Source of the DNA: Roseococcus sp. SYP-B2431
GTDB taxonomy: Bacteria > Pseudomonadota > Alphaproteobacteria > Acetobacterales > Acetobacteraceae
Direction of reading: 5' to 3'
NCBI RefSeq assembly: GCF_004336745.1
Contig: NZ_SJXD01000011.1
Span: forward strand, 1,116,001-1,180,000
DNA: 64,000 bases
A program made the translations under genes and the position numbers. The number at the start of each line of letters is the position of its first letter. Position 1 is the first letter of the stretch. Shown in pieces: positions 9,597-19,479 of this stretch. Under the pieces are notes generated by a model that did not search any database, was not told the DNA's origin, and saw only the letters and a list, made by a program, of their open reading frames with translations.

Positions 9597-9980
9597 TCAG
9601 GCCGTGAGGGAGGGTGGCGCCCGCGTCGGATAGGGCGGCGCGCGGGCCGGCGGCAGGAGCCGGGCCTCGCCCGCCGCGTGCCAGGCGATCGCCTCGCCGG
9701 TCCAGGCAGGCATGGCCAGCAAAGGCGGCTCAGGCAGGTCGATGGCCGGCATGCCGTGGCAGACGGGGCAGAAGCCGCCCTCGTGCGAGGTCGGCGCCTG
9801 GTCGGGCAGCGGGTTCCCCTGCGCGTCCAGGTGGATGACCTTCACGCCGTCGATCGAGCAGATCTCGATGGCTGCGCCGCCATGGATCAGGCCGCCCAGG
9901 CAATGCGCGACCGCCACGCCCGACTGCCAGAAGAGCAGCACGGCCATCAGCCAAATCAGCAGGGCGCGGGACTTTGCCAC
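9597..9980 (-). CDS. DUF2946 family small protein
   Basis: A 127-residue protein with an N-terminal hydrophobic signal or anchor segment (ALLIWLMAVLLFWQSGVAVA) and a CPVCHG motif near residue 81, typical of DUF2946 proteins, which commonly sit next to TonB receptors and PCuAC or copper genes. Its biochemical role is unknown; the CxxC may bind metal. The GTG start at 9980 is chosen because it directly precedes the hydrophobic segment and lies 32 bases after thpR; longer in-frame starts would overlap thpR. Confidence 0.78.
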   Translation of the reverse strand: MAKSRALLIWLMAVLLFWQSGVAVAHCLGGLIHGGAAIEICSIDGVKVIHLDAQGNPLPDQAPTSHEGGFCPVCHGMPAIDLPEPPLLAMPAWTGEAIAWHAAGEARLLPPARAPPYPTRAPPSLTA

Positions 9981-10012
9981 GCCGGAAGCTTTAGGCGCGA
10001 AGGCGCGACCGC

Positions 10013-10549
10013 TCAAGCGGCGAGCGCATATTCCACCTCGGGCGTATAGACCGCCTGCTCCTTCCCGAGCCGCGAGGAGAAGAGCACGAAGTGCTCCACC
10101 ATCACCGGCTCCGACCGGAAGAGGTTGTGCGCCTGAACGAAGCCCGCGAGCTTCGGCACCGCCGCGCCGTCGGTCCGCGCGATGGTCACGTGCGGCGCGA
10201 ACTTCTTGCGTTCCGGCGGCAATCCAGCGCGCTGCAGGGCGGTCTCGATCTTGGCCTGCAGATGCGCCAGCCCCGGCGTCCGCTCCGCAACGACGTGCAG
10301 CGACTGCACCCGCCCGGCCTTCTCGAAGGTACCGAGGCCGGAAAGGCTGAGCTCGAAGGGCTTGGCGCGGATATTGGCGAGGGCGAGATCGGCCTCCTCC
10401 GCCATATAGCCGGGCACCTCGCCGATGAAGCGCAAGGTGAGGTGGTAGTTCTCCGGAGGCACCCAACGGACCCCCGGGATTCCGCCGCACATGGCGGCCA
10501 GGCGGACCTTGACCTCCTGCGGAAGGTCAAGAGCGACGAAGAGACGCAT
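10013..10549 (-). CDS. thpR: RNA 2',3'-cyclic phosphodiesterase ThpR (LigT family)
   Basis: A 178-residue 2H phosphoesterase. Both catalytic HxTx motifs are present: HLTL with His36 and Thr38, and HVTI with His120 and Thr122, at the spacing of ThpR/LigT. The family hydrolyses 2',3'-cyclic phosphate ends of RNA to 2'-phosphates. It lies between the TesA-like gene and the copper block on the same strand; the functional link to either is not apparent. Confidence 0.93.
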   Translation of the reverse strand: MRLFVALDLPQEVKVRLAAMCGGIPGVRWVPPENYHLTLRFIGEVPGYMAEEADLALANIRAKPFELSLSGLGTFEKAGRVQSLHVVAERTPGLAHLQAKIETALQRAGLPPERKKFAPHVTIARTDGAAVPKLAGFVQAHNLFRSEPVMVEHFVLFSSRLGKEQAVYTPEVEYALAA

Positions 10550-10579
10550 GGGCTGGGCCCCCTTCCCGGATTCGCACCA

Positions 10580-11234
10580 TTATCCTGCGGCGGCAGGCGG
10601 CACCCGGTCCAGAAGTTGTTCCGTGACAGGGAGAATCCGCTTCACCAACTCGGCCACGCCGGCCTGGTTGGGGTGGATGCCGTCCGCCTGGTTGAGGCTC
10701 CGTTGCGCGGCGATGCCGTCCAGGAAGAAGGGGTAGAAGATCAGGTCCGGCCGCTTCGTCACGGCGTCGCGATAGACCGCCTCGAAGGCCCGGCCGTATT
10801 CGGCGCCGAGATTGGGCGGCGCCAGCATGCCCGCGAGCAGCACGGGAATCCGCCGCGCCTCCAGCCGGGAGAGGATCGACTCCAGCGCCTCGGCCATGCG
10901 GGCCGGCGGCAGCCCGCGCAGCCCGTCATTGGCCCCCAGCGCGACGATGGCCGCCTGCGGCCGCTCCGCCAGCGCCCAGTCGAGCCGGGCCGAGCCGCCG
11001 GCCATGGTGTCGCCGGAGACGCCGGCATCGATCACCCGCACCGGCCGCCCGGCCGCGACCAGCGCCTGCTGGAGCTTCGGGGCGAAGCCCTCGCCGCGCG
11101 GCAGGCCGTAGCCGGCGGTCAGCGAATCCCCCAGCGCCAGCAGCCTCACCGGCGCGCTTCCTTGCGCGAGCGCAGGTGTAGCGAAAAGCAACAAACCCTT
11201 TTGCAGCGCAGCGCGCCGACCATATGCACATCTC

Positions 11235-11236
<2 letters not shown>
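10580..11236 (-). CDS. TesA-like SGNH/GDSL esterase (arylesterase/lysophospholipase)
   Basis: A 218-residue exported SGNH hydrolase. After a signal sequence ending ALAQ (about residue 25) come block I GDSL (Ser38), block III GAND and block V DGIHPNQAG with the catalytic Asp and His. These match TesA, the periplasmic thioesterase/lysophospholipase of E. coli. As in E. coli, the gene is divergent from a ybbA-ybbP ABC pair. Its ATG (11234-11236) overlaps the ATG of the divergent ATPase gene by two bases on the opposite strand; no ribosome site is visible, so the start could be internal. Confidence 0.87.
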
Positions 11237-11950
<714 letters not shown>

Positions 11951-11954
<4 letters not shown>

Positions 11955-14449
11955 GGAACCTGCACCTCGGCTGGACGCTCGCCCGCCGGGAGCTGCGCGG
12001 CGGCACCAGGGGCCTGCGCATCGTGCTGGCCTGCCTGGCGCTGGGCGTCGCGGCCATCGCGGCGGTGGGCAGCCTGCGCTCGGGCGTGCAGGCCGGGCTG
12101 CAGGCCGACGGCGCCCGCATCCTGGGCGGCGACCTCGAGATCCGCCAGGGCAGCCAGCCCATCGACCCGGCGGTGCTGGGCTGGGTGCGGGCCCGCGGCG
12201 GCACCCTCAGCGAGGTGGCGCTGCTGCGGAGCATGCTCGTCGCGCCGAATGGCGAGCGCGTGCTGGTCGAGCTGAAGGCCGCGGACGACGCCTATCCGCT
12301 CTACGGCGCCCTCGGGCTGGAGCCGGCGGCGCCACTGCGCGGCGCCGTGGTCGCGATCGACCCCGCCATCGCCGAACGGCTCGGCGTCTCGCCGGGCGAC
12401 CGGCTGCGGCTGGGCGAAGCCGAGGTCACCTTCGCCGCCCGCATCACCGACGAGCCCGACCGCGTCGCCACGCCCACCATCTTCGGCCCGCGCGCCCTGC
12501 TTCCGCTGGACCAGCTCGAGGCCACGGGCCTGATCCAGCCCGGCAGCCTTGTGACCTACGAGGCCCGGATCCGCCTGCCGGCGGGCGTCGCCGCCCGCGC
12601 CTTCGCGACGGATCTCGCGGCCGCCTTTCCCGGGGCCTCCTGGCGCATCCGCCGCGCCGACCAGGCGGAGCCCGGGGTGAACCGGTTCCTGGACCGCGCC
12701 GCCTCCTTCCTAACGCTCGCCGGGCTGACGGCCCTGCTGGTCGGCGGGATCGGCGTGGCGACGGGCGTGCGCGCCTGGCTGGACGCGCGGTCGCGGACCA
12801 TCGCCACCCTGCGCTGCATGGGCGCGCCGACGGCCGCGATCTTTTCCGCCTACCTGATCCAGGTGCTGGCGCTCTCCGTCATCGGCATCGCGATCGGGCT
12901 GGCCGGCGGCCTCTTCCTGACCTGGCTCGCCGCCCAGGCGCTGGGCGCGGCGCTGCCCATCCCGCCGCGGCTCGCCATCTATCCCGCGCCGCTGGCGATG
13001 GCCGCGCTCTTCGGCCTGCTGACGGCGCTGTCCTTCGCCCTCTGGCCGCTCGGCCGCGCGGGGCGCATCCCGGGCGCGGCCCTGTTCCGGGACATGCTGG
13101 GCACGGATTCCGTCTGGGTGGGCTGGAAGGTGGCCGGAGCCAATGCCGTCGCGGCGCTGGCCCTGGTCGGGCTGGTCGTCGCCACCGCCGACCGGCCGCT
13201 CTTCGGCCTGTATTTCTGCCTGGGCGCCCTGGCCGCCATGATGCTGTTCCGCGCGGGCGCATGGCTGCTGATGGCCGGCGCCCGGGCGCTGCAGGGCATC
13301 CGGCGGCCCTCCTGGCGGCTCGGCCTCGCCAATCTGCACCGGCCCGGGGCGGCCACGCCCATCCTCCTGGTCGCGCTCGGCCTCGGCCTGACCACCCTGG
13401 CCGCCATCGCCCAGATCGAGGGGAATCTGCGCAACGCCATCGGCAGCGAGATGCCGGCCCGCGCGCCCAACTTCTTCTTCATCGACATCCAGCCCGACCA
13501 GGCGGAGCGCTTCGACGAGATCGCCCGCGCCACCCCCGGCGTCGAGGAGGTCCGCCGGGTGCCGAGCCTGCGCGCCCGGGTGGTCGCTGTGAAGGGCGTC
13601 CCGGCCGAGCAGGTGCGCGTCAGCGAGGACAGCGCCTGGGCGCTGCGCGGCGACCGGGGCCTCACCTATGTCGGCCCCATGCCCGAGGGCACGCGCGTCG
13701 TCGCCGGGCAATGGTGGGCGCCGGATTACAACGGACCGCCGCTCGTCTCCTTCGACGCCAATATCGCCCGCGGCTGGGGCGCGGGGATCGGCGACGCCAT
13801 CACCATCAACGTGCTGGGCCGCGACATCGACCTGACCATCGCCAACCTGCGGCAGGTGGAGTGGCGGAGCCTCGGCATGAACTTCTCGCTTATCGCCTCG
13901 CCCGGCCTGCTCTCAGCCGCGCCGCACACCCATATCGCGACCGTCCGCGGTCAGGCCTCGGCCGACGCCGCCCTGCTGCGCCGGGTGACGGACGCCCTTC
14001 CCAACGTCTCCGGCATCCGCGTGCGCGAGGCGCTGGAGCAGGTTGCGGCGCTCCTCGGCCGCATCGGCGGGGCGCTGACCGCGACCGGCTCGGTCACCCT
14101 GCTGGCCGGCGCGCTGGTGCTGGCGGGCGCCGTCGCCGCCGGGCAGCGGCGCCGTATCAGGGAGGCCGTTCTGCTCAAGACGGTGGGCGCCACCCGGGGC
14201 CAGATCCTGCGCGCCTTCCTCGTGGAATTCGGCGTGCTCGGTGCCTTCGCGGGCCTGCTCGCGGCACTGGCCGGCACGGCGGCGGCCTACGGGGTGGTCA
14301 CCGGCGTGATGAGCCAGCCCTGGGTGTTCCTGCCGGGAACCCTGGCCCTGACGGTCGCGGGCTGCATGCTTCTGGTCCTCGCCTTCGGCTATGCCGGAAC
14401 GGCGCTGGCCTTGCGGGTGCGTCCCGCGCCATTGTTGCGCAACGAATGA
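11951..14449 (+). CDS. ABC transporter permease, YbbP-like (FtsX/MacB fold)
   Basis: An 832-residue membrane protein with a membrane helix near residues 22-42, a large periplasmic domain, a group of helices at about 255-480, a second periplasmic domain, and three C-terminal helices (about 700-825). This two-FtsX-domain layout is typical of YbbP. The start overlaps the ATPase stop (ATGA). With a TesA-like esterase alongside, a role in moving or recycling acylated substrates in the envelope is plausible but unproven. Confidence 0.92.
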
Positions 14450-14489
14450 AGCGGCTTGCCGGCCAGCGAGTCGCGCCCGGGGCTTCCGA

Positions 14490-14507
14490 AATCCGTTGAA
14501 ACGGATT
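14490..14507. promoter_or_regulatory. 18-bp palindrome between ybbP-like and BI-1 genes
   Basis: AATCCGTT-GA-AACGGATT is a perfect inverted repeat with a 2-base centre. The short centre fits a protein-binding dyad better than an RNA hairpin. It lies 62 bases before the BI-1 family start and could be an operator or part of a terminator for the ABC genes. Confidence 0.5.
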
Positions 14508-14568
14508 ACAGAATCTCCATATCATGGCCGCATGAGCCCTGATGGGTTCTTTTGGAGGATATCGCTTC

Positions 14569-15357
14569 ATGGCTTTCCAACCTGAATCGCGCTGGACCCA
14601 GCCGACGCAGGCCGGCTGGGGCCGCACGGCCGGCGTGGATGCTGCCACGCTCGATGCCGGCCTGCGCGCCTACATGCTGCGCGTCTACAACTGGATGGCG
14701 TCCGGCCTGCTGCTGACCGGCATCGTCGCCTATGCGATCGCCAACGTGCCGGCGGTGCAGGAGCTCTTCTTCACCGTCGTCCGCACGCCCCGCGGCATTG
14801 CGACGGCGCCGACCATCCTCGGCTACGTGGCGATCTTCGCGCCGCTGGCCTTCGTGCTCGCGCTCTCCTTCGGCATCAACCGGATGAGCAAGACCACGGT
14901 GCAGGCGCTGTTCTGGACCTTCTGCGGCGTGATGGGCGCCAGCATGGCGAACATCTTCATCGTCTACACGTCCACGTCGATCGCCAGCACGTTCTTCATC
15001 ACCGCCGGCATGTTCGCCGCGATGAGCCTGATCGGCTACACGACGAAGACCGACCTGACGAAGATGGGCAGCTTCCTGCTGATGGGGCTGATCGGCATCA
15101 TCCTCGCCTCGGTGGTCAACATCTTCCTGCAGTCGGCGGCCGTGGCCTTCATGGTCTCGATCCTCGGCGTCCTGATCTTCTGCGGCCTCACGGCCTACGA
15201 CACGCAGCGGATCAAGAACGACTACATCGAGTACTCCTATGCCGAGGGGACGGAGGAGGCGGGCAAGCGCAGCGTGATGGACGCGCTGGGCCTCTACCTG
15301 AACTTCATCAACCTGTTCCAGTTCCTGCTGCAGTTCATGGGCGTTCGCCGGGACTGA
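14569..15357 (+). CDS. Bax inhibitor-1 / YbhL family membrane protein
   Basis: A 262-residue protein with about seven hydrophobic helices and the BI-1 C-terminal pattern, including the acidic-site region (FCGLTAYDTQRIK) near residue 210. Bacterial members are pH-sensitive calcium-leak-like membrane proteins. The start at 14569 follows TTTTGGAGG at good spacing; an in-frame ATG nine codons earlier lacks one. It appears monocistronic, with a strong terminator at 15380-15410. Confidence 0.92.
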   Translation: MAFQPESRWTQPTQAGWGRTAGVDAATLDAGLRAYMLRVYNWMASGLLLTGIVAYAIANVPAVQELFFTVVRTPRGIATAPTILGYVAIFAPLAFVLALSFGINRMSKTTVQALFWTFCGVMGASMANIFIVYTSTSIASTFFITAGMFAAMSLIGYTTKTDLTKMGSFLLMGLIGIILASVVNIFLQSAAVAFMVSILGVLIFCGLTAYDTQRIKNDYIEYSYAEGTEEAGKRSVMDALGLYLNFINLFQFLLQFMGVRRD

Positions 15358-15379
15358 TCGGCCCGGTTGACGCGAAAAG

Positions 15380-15410
15380 GGCCCGGCGGAGCGATCCGCC
15401 GGGCCTTTTT
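15380..15410 (+). terminator. Rho-independent terminator
   Basis: GGCCCGGCGGA (15380-15390) pairs with TCCGCCGGGCC (15395-15405) around a GCGA loop and is followed by five T. It ends transcription of the BI-1 family gene. Confidence 0.92.
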
Positions 15411-15426
15411 CATGCCGGGACCTTTT

Positions 15427-15636
15427 TCATGCCAGGATAAATGGCCGGCAGCCGCTGGTCTCGATGGCGAGGAGGAGCGAGCCGAGGTCGAGTTCCGTGT
15501 CCGCGCAGACCCGGCCGCTCGTGGGATCCACCGTCACGACCGCGGCGGGGTCGCGCGCCTCGACGGCCAGGACCAGCGCCTCGCGGGAGAACCGGCAGGC
15601 CGTGCCCTCCACCGTCATTTCAATGATGGTGGACAT
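15427..15636 (-). CDS. HMA-like small protein lacking the CxxC metal site
   Basis: A 69-residue protein whose pattern follows the heavy-metal-associated (CopZ-like) ferredoxin fold: MTVEGTACRFSREALVLAVE, then VVTVDPTSGRV, then LLLAIETSGCRP. The metal-binding MxCxxC is reduced to a single cysteine (TACRFS). It overlaps the 3' end of cueR by 17 bases, the usual place for a copper chaperone controlled by CueR. It may still bind Cu(I) through Cys14 with another residue, or have lost metal binding. Confidence 0.72.
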   Translation of the reverse strand: MSTIIEMTVEGTACRFSREALVLAVEARDPAAVVTVDPTSGRVCADTELDLGSLLLAIETSGCRPFILA

Positions 15637-16024
15637 CCGCCTTGCCCTCCATGTGCTCCAGGATCGGGCATTCGGGCCGCTCGTTGCCCTGGCAGTTCAG
15701 CGCCAGGTGCCGCAGCGAGTCCGCGACCGCCCGCAGCGAGCGCGCCTTGTCCTCCAGCGCCTCCACATGGCTCAGCGCGATACGGCGCACCTCCGAGCTC
15801 TGCCGCGTCTCGTCGCGCCAGAGGCCCAGCAGCCGCTTCACCTCGGAGAGCGGAAAGGCCAAGTCCCGGGCATGCCGGATGAAACGCAGCACCGCCACAT
15901 TCTGCTCGGTATAGGCCCGGTAATTGTTCTTCCGCCGCTGCGGCTGAATCAGGCCGAGCGTCTCGTAGTGCCGGATCATCTTGGCGCTGACGCCGCTCGC
16001 AGCGGCCGCCTCACCGATATTCAT
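15620..16024 (-). CDS. cueR: CueR-type copper-responsive MerR regulator
   Basis: A 134-residue MerR regulator. An N-terminal helix-turn-helix (MNIGEAAAASGVSAKMIRHY) is followed by the dimerisation helix and the Cu(I)-binding loop Cys111-x7-Cys119, the spacing of E. coli CueR (Cys112/Cys120). It should activate copper-efflux genes when cytosolic Cu(I) rises. The only candidate target beside it is the HMA-like gene it overlaps; no copper P-type ATPase is in the window. The ATG at 16024 is preferred over a longer in-frame start because it begins the conserved helix. Confidence 0.9.
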   Translation of the reverse strand: MNIGEAAAASGVSAKMIRHYETLGLIQPQRRKNNYRAYTEQNVAVLRFIRHARDLAFPLSEVKRLLGLWRDETRQSSEVRRIALSHVEALEDKARSLRAVADSLRHLALNCQGNERPECPILEHMEGKADVHHH

Positions 16025-16306
16025 GCTCGTCCTCCGAAGTTCTTGAGGTCGCTTCCGCCCCGCCCCCACAGACCGGCCGCGTTCATGCGTCGCGGCTCGG
16101 CGATCGGGAGATAGCCCTCCAAACGCGGCATGGAGCGATCCGGCGGCGTTCCGATGGCTTTGCGGGACCGGATTTGGCGATTTTTTTGCGCGCCGTCTGG
16201 CGGGGAGGCCAGCGAATCGGCGGCTCTGCCGTTGAGGGCCCCGTCACAGGCAGCGGACCGGGACGAACGCCTTGCCCTGATGCGGGACCGCGGGCACATC
16301 TCCGTC

Positions 16307-17386
16307 ATGCGCTTCGCCCTCCACGCCCTGTCCATCGCAATCCTGCTGGCGCTGGCCCGGCCGGCGCCCGCCCAAACTCCCGCCGAGCCGCAAGGCTTCC
16401 GGGTCGTCAACCGGACGGGCGCCGATGCCACGCAGCTCTTCGCCGTGCGCAGCCCGCGGGGCGGCCAGGGCGACTGGGGCGGCAACCTGCTGCGCCCCGA
16501 CCGGCCGCTGACCGACGGCGGCGGCTTCCGGGTCACGCCCAATGCCGATGCCGGCTGCCGTTTCGACCTGCGGCTGGTGCTCGGCGATACCCGAGAGGTG
16601 GTGCTGCGCGACCAGGACATCTGCGCCAACCGCAACGTCGATCTCGCGAATGCCCGCCCGCCGGCCCCTGCCGCGGCGCGGCAGCCGACCTCCGGCCCGC
16701 TCGCCGGCCCGGCCCCGGGCACGCAGCCGGCGCCGCCCAATGCCCAGGCGCGCGCCGTCTCGACCGGGACCGGCTTCCTTGTGGCCGACGGGCGCGTGAT
16801 GACCAACCACCACGTGGTGGACAACTGCAACCGCATCATCCTGCGCACGCCGACCGGCCATTGGCTGGCGGCCGTGCCGCCGGCGCGGATGGATGCGGGG
16901 CTGGATGTCGCCGTGCTGAACGTGCCCGGCCTCGTCGGCCCCGCCGTCGCCTTCCGCACCGCCCCCGCCATCCGCCGCGGCGAGGGCGTGGTGGCCTACG
17001 GCTTCCCGCTGGCCGGCCTGCTCAGCTCCGACCCGAAGCTCACGCGCGGCGAGGTGAACGGCCTGCGCGGGCTCGGCGACAATCCGAACCAGTTCCAGAT
17101 CAGCGCCGAGGTCCAGCCGGGCAATTCGGGCGGGCCTCTGGTGGACATGCAGGGCCATATCGTGGGCGTCGTCGTCTCCAAGCTGAACGCCCAGGCGGTG
17201 AGCCGGCGGACCGGCGACATCGCGCAGAACGTGAACTTCGCGGTGCAGGGCCAGGCGGCGCTGGCCTTCCTCCGCCGGGCCGGCGTGAGCCCGCGCACCG
17301 CCGAGAGCACGGGTGCCGACCGCAGCGCGGCGGATGTCGGCGAGCTCATCCATCGCAGCACGCTCTTCATCCGCTGCGAGCGCTGA
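16307..17386 (+). CDS. Secreted trypsin-like serine protease
   Basis: A 359-residue exported protein. Residues 1-22 are a signal peptide (AILLALARPAPA). Residues 28-110 form a domain with paired cysteines, followed by a proline/alanine-rich linker (about 117-148). Residues 150-340 are a chymotrypsin/HtrA-type protease with His169 (TNHHVV), Asp200 (GLDVAVL) and Ser274 (GNSGGPL). No PDZ domain follows, unlike DegP. The start at 16307 is taken because the signal peptide begins there; the frame is open back to 16130. The ribosome site is weak, so the start is uncertain. Confidence 0.85.
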   Translation: MRFALHALSIAILLALARPAPAQTPAEPQGFRVVNRTGADATQLFAVRSPRGGQGDWGGNLLRPDRPLTDGGGFRVTPNADAGCRFDLRLVLGDTREVVLRDQDICANRNVDLANARPPAPAAARQPTSGPLAGPAPGTQPAPPNAQARAVSTGTGFLVADGRVMTNHHVVDNCNRIILRTPTGHWLAAVPPARMDAGLDVAVLNVPGLVGPAVAFRTAPAIRRGEGVVAYGFPLAGLLSSDPKLTRGEVNGLRGLGDNPNQFQISAEVQPGNSGGPLVDMQGHIVGVVVSKLNAQAVSRRTGDIAQNVNFAVQGQAALAFLRRAGVSPRTAESTGADRSAADVGELIHRSTLFIRCER

Positions 17387-17470
17387 TGCGCTCCCGCAAC
17401 GTCGGCGGCCCCACCCCTCGCGGAACCCAGCGCCCTTGGCTAGTCTGCGCCCAACACCAGGGAGATTTCC

Positions 17471-18517
17471 ATGCAACGCCGCGCATTGTTCGCCGCTCCG
17501 GCTCTCGCCGCGCCCGTGCTCCTGAGCTCCGAGGCGCAGGCCCAGGCGCCGCGCATCGTGACCGAGGAGTTCATGGTGCCGGCAGGGGAAGGCAGCCCCG
17601 GCATCGAGATCTTCGTCCGCAACAAGCGGCCCGAGAGCCTGACGGCCTTCACGCCCGGCCGCACGATCATCATGGTCCATGGCGCGACCTATCCCGCGCA
17701 CACCGCCTTCGACCTGCCGCTCGGCGGCCTGTCCTGGATGGACTACATCGCCGGGCGGGGCTTCGACGTCTGGTGCATGGACATCCGCGGCTTCGGCCGC
17801 TCGACCCGCCCGCCCGAGATGTCGCAGCCGCCCGAGGCCAATCCGCCGCTGGTCCGCGGCGAGACGGCGATCCTGGACATCGCGGCCGTCTCGGCCTTCG
17901 TGCGCGGCCGCCGCTCCATCCCGAAATGCATCCATCTCGGCTACTCCTGGGGCACGGCGCTGATGGGCCGCTTCGCGGCCGACAATGCCTCGGTGGTCGA
18001 GCGCCTGGTGCTCTACGCGCCGGTCTGGGTGCGGCAGACCCCCTCGCTGGCCGATCCCGGCGGGCAGCTCGGCGCCTATCGCTGGGTGACGCAGGAGGCC
18101 GCGCGCGCCCGCCGCGGCGCCGGCGTGCCCGAGGCCGCGCGCGCCACGCTCGTCCCGCCCGGCTGGTTCGAGCACTGGGCCGGCGTCACCTGGGCGACCG
18201 ATCCCGAGGGCCTGCGCCGCAGCCCGCCCGCGCTCCGCGCGCCCAACGGCAGCCCGGCGGACAGCCGCGAGTACTGGGCCGCCGGCCGCCCCTTCTACGA
18301 CCCCGCGAAAATCACGGCGCCGACGCTGCTGGTCCTCGGCGAATGGGACCAGGATACGCCCCCCTACATGGCGCAGACGCTCTTCCCGCTGCTCACGGCC
18401 TCGCCGGGCAAGCGGCTGGTGCTGCTGGGCGAGGGCACGCATGGAATGTGGATGGAGCGCAACCGCGGCGCCCTCTTCCAGGCGGTGCAGGTGTTTCTTG
18501 AGGAGTCCGCTGCGTGA
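17471..18517 (+). CDS. Exported alpha/beta hydrolase
   Basis: A 348-residue alpha/beta-hydrolase fold enzyme with a signal peptide ending AQAQA (about residue 26), the oxyanion motif VHGATYP, the nucleophile elbow GYSWG and the late His in EGTHGMW. Substrate is unknown. CAGGGAGA gives a good ribosome site. It begins an operon-like series (dehydrogenase, M20 peptidase, Bug protein, amidase, transporter); its stop overlaps the GTG of the next gene. Confidence 0.85.
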   Translation: MQRRALFAAPALAAPVLLSSEAQAQAPRIVTEEFMVPAGEGSPGIEIFVRNKRPESLTAFTPGRTIIMVHGATYPAHTAFDLPLGGLSWMDYIAGRGFDVWCMDIRGFGRSTRPPEMSQPPEANPPLVRGETAILDIAAVSAFVRGRRSIPKCIHLGYSWGTALMGRFAADNASVVERLVLYAPVWVRQTPSLADPGGQLGAYRWVTQEAARARRGAGVPEAARATLVPPGWFEHWAGVTWATDPEGLRRSPPALRAPNGSPADSREYWAAGRPFYDPAKITAPTLLVLGEWDQDTPPYMAQTLFPLLTASPGKRLVLLGEGTHGMWMERNRGALFQAVQVFLEESAA

Positions 18518-19479
18518 GTTTCCCTGACAAGCCTACGATCTGCTTCGCCCACGTCGCCTATCGCGGCGGGGACCGCTTCACCGAGCGTGGCGCCCCCTAT
18601 CCCTTCTTCGAGGTCCGCACCGTCGAGGAACTCCAGGCCCGGGCCGCAGAGGCGGATGTGCTGGTCTGCAGCGGGTTCTGGCGGAACAATCTGCCTGAGC
18701 TCTCGCCGCGGCTGAAATACGTCCAGGCCTACTCCTCCGGGACCGATGCCTTCGACCGCGAGATCCTGAAGAAGCACGGCGTCACGCTCTGCAATGCAGC
18801 CGGCACCAATGCGGCCGCGGTCAGCGAGCATGCCGTCGGACTGATGCTGGGTATGGTCCGGCGGCTCTTCGTCGCGCGCGACGACCAGCACCGCAAGCAC
18901 TGGTCCGGCATGAAGGGCGACTTCGCCATCCGCGAGGACGAGCTGGCCGGCAAGACCGCGATCGTCGTGGGCATGGGCCAGATCGGCAAGCGGGTCATCA
19001 GGCTGCTCAAGGCCTTTGAGATGAGGGTGATCGGCATCCGGGCGAACCCGGCCTCCGGCGCCGAGGGCGCCGACGAGGTGCATGCGACCTCCGAACTGCC
19101 GGCGCTGCTACCGCGCGCGGATTTCGTCGTGCTGGTCTGCCCGCTGACGCCCGAGACCGAGAACCTGATCGACGCGGAGGCCTTCGCGCTCATGAAGCCC
19201 GGCGCCTATCTGGTGAACTGCGCGCGCGGCAAGGTGGTGGACGAGGCGGCCCTGATCGAGGCGCTGCGCTCCAACCGCATCAAGGGCGCGGGCCTGGACG
19301 TCATGGCGGTCGAGCCGCTGCCGCCGGAATCCCCGCTCTGGACCCTGCCCAACGCCTTCCTCGCCCCGCATACGGGCGGCGAGACCTGCGCCTTCGAGGA
19401 CAATGTCCTCGACATCATGATGGAGAACATCGACCGGCTGAAGGCCGGCCGGACGGATCTGCTGAACAAGATCGTCTGA
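18514..19479 (+). CDS. D-isomer-specific 2-hydroxyacid dehydrogenase
   Basis: A 321-residue NAD(P)-dependent 2-hydroxyacid dehydrogenase. The Rossmann motif VGMGQIGKRV lies near residue 150, the catalytic Arg is in NCARGKVVDE, the Glu in VEPLPPE and the His in APHTGGE, as in the GyaR/SerA family. It reduces 2-oxoacids or oxidises D-2-hydroxyacids; the exact acid is unknown. The GTG start overlaps the preceding stop (GTGA), and the next ATG overlaps its own stop. Confidence 0.9.
   Translation: MSFPDKPTICFAHVAYRGGDRFTERGAPYPFFEVRTVEELQARAAEADVLVCSGFWRNNLPELSPRLKYVQAYSSGTDAFDREILKKHGVTLCNAAGTNAAAVSEHAVGLMLGMVRRLFVARDDQHRKHWSGMKGDFAIREDELAGKTAIVVGMGQIGKRVIRLLKAFEMRVIGIRANPASGAEGADEVHATSELPALLPRADFVVLVCPLTPETENLIDAEAFALMKPGAYLVNCARGKVVDEAALIEALRSNRIKGAGLDVMAVEPLPPESPLWTLPNAFLAPHTGGETCAFEDNVLDIMMENIDRLKAGRTDLLNKIV

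Noticed and set aside
15367-15882. Plus-strand open frame opposite the HMA-like and cueR genes
   Set aside because: It starts in the terminator, is Arg/Pro-rich, and the minus strand carries two recognisable families there.
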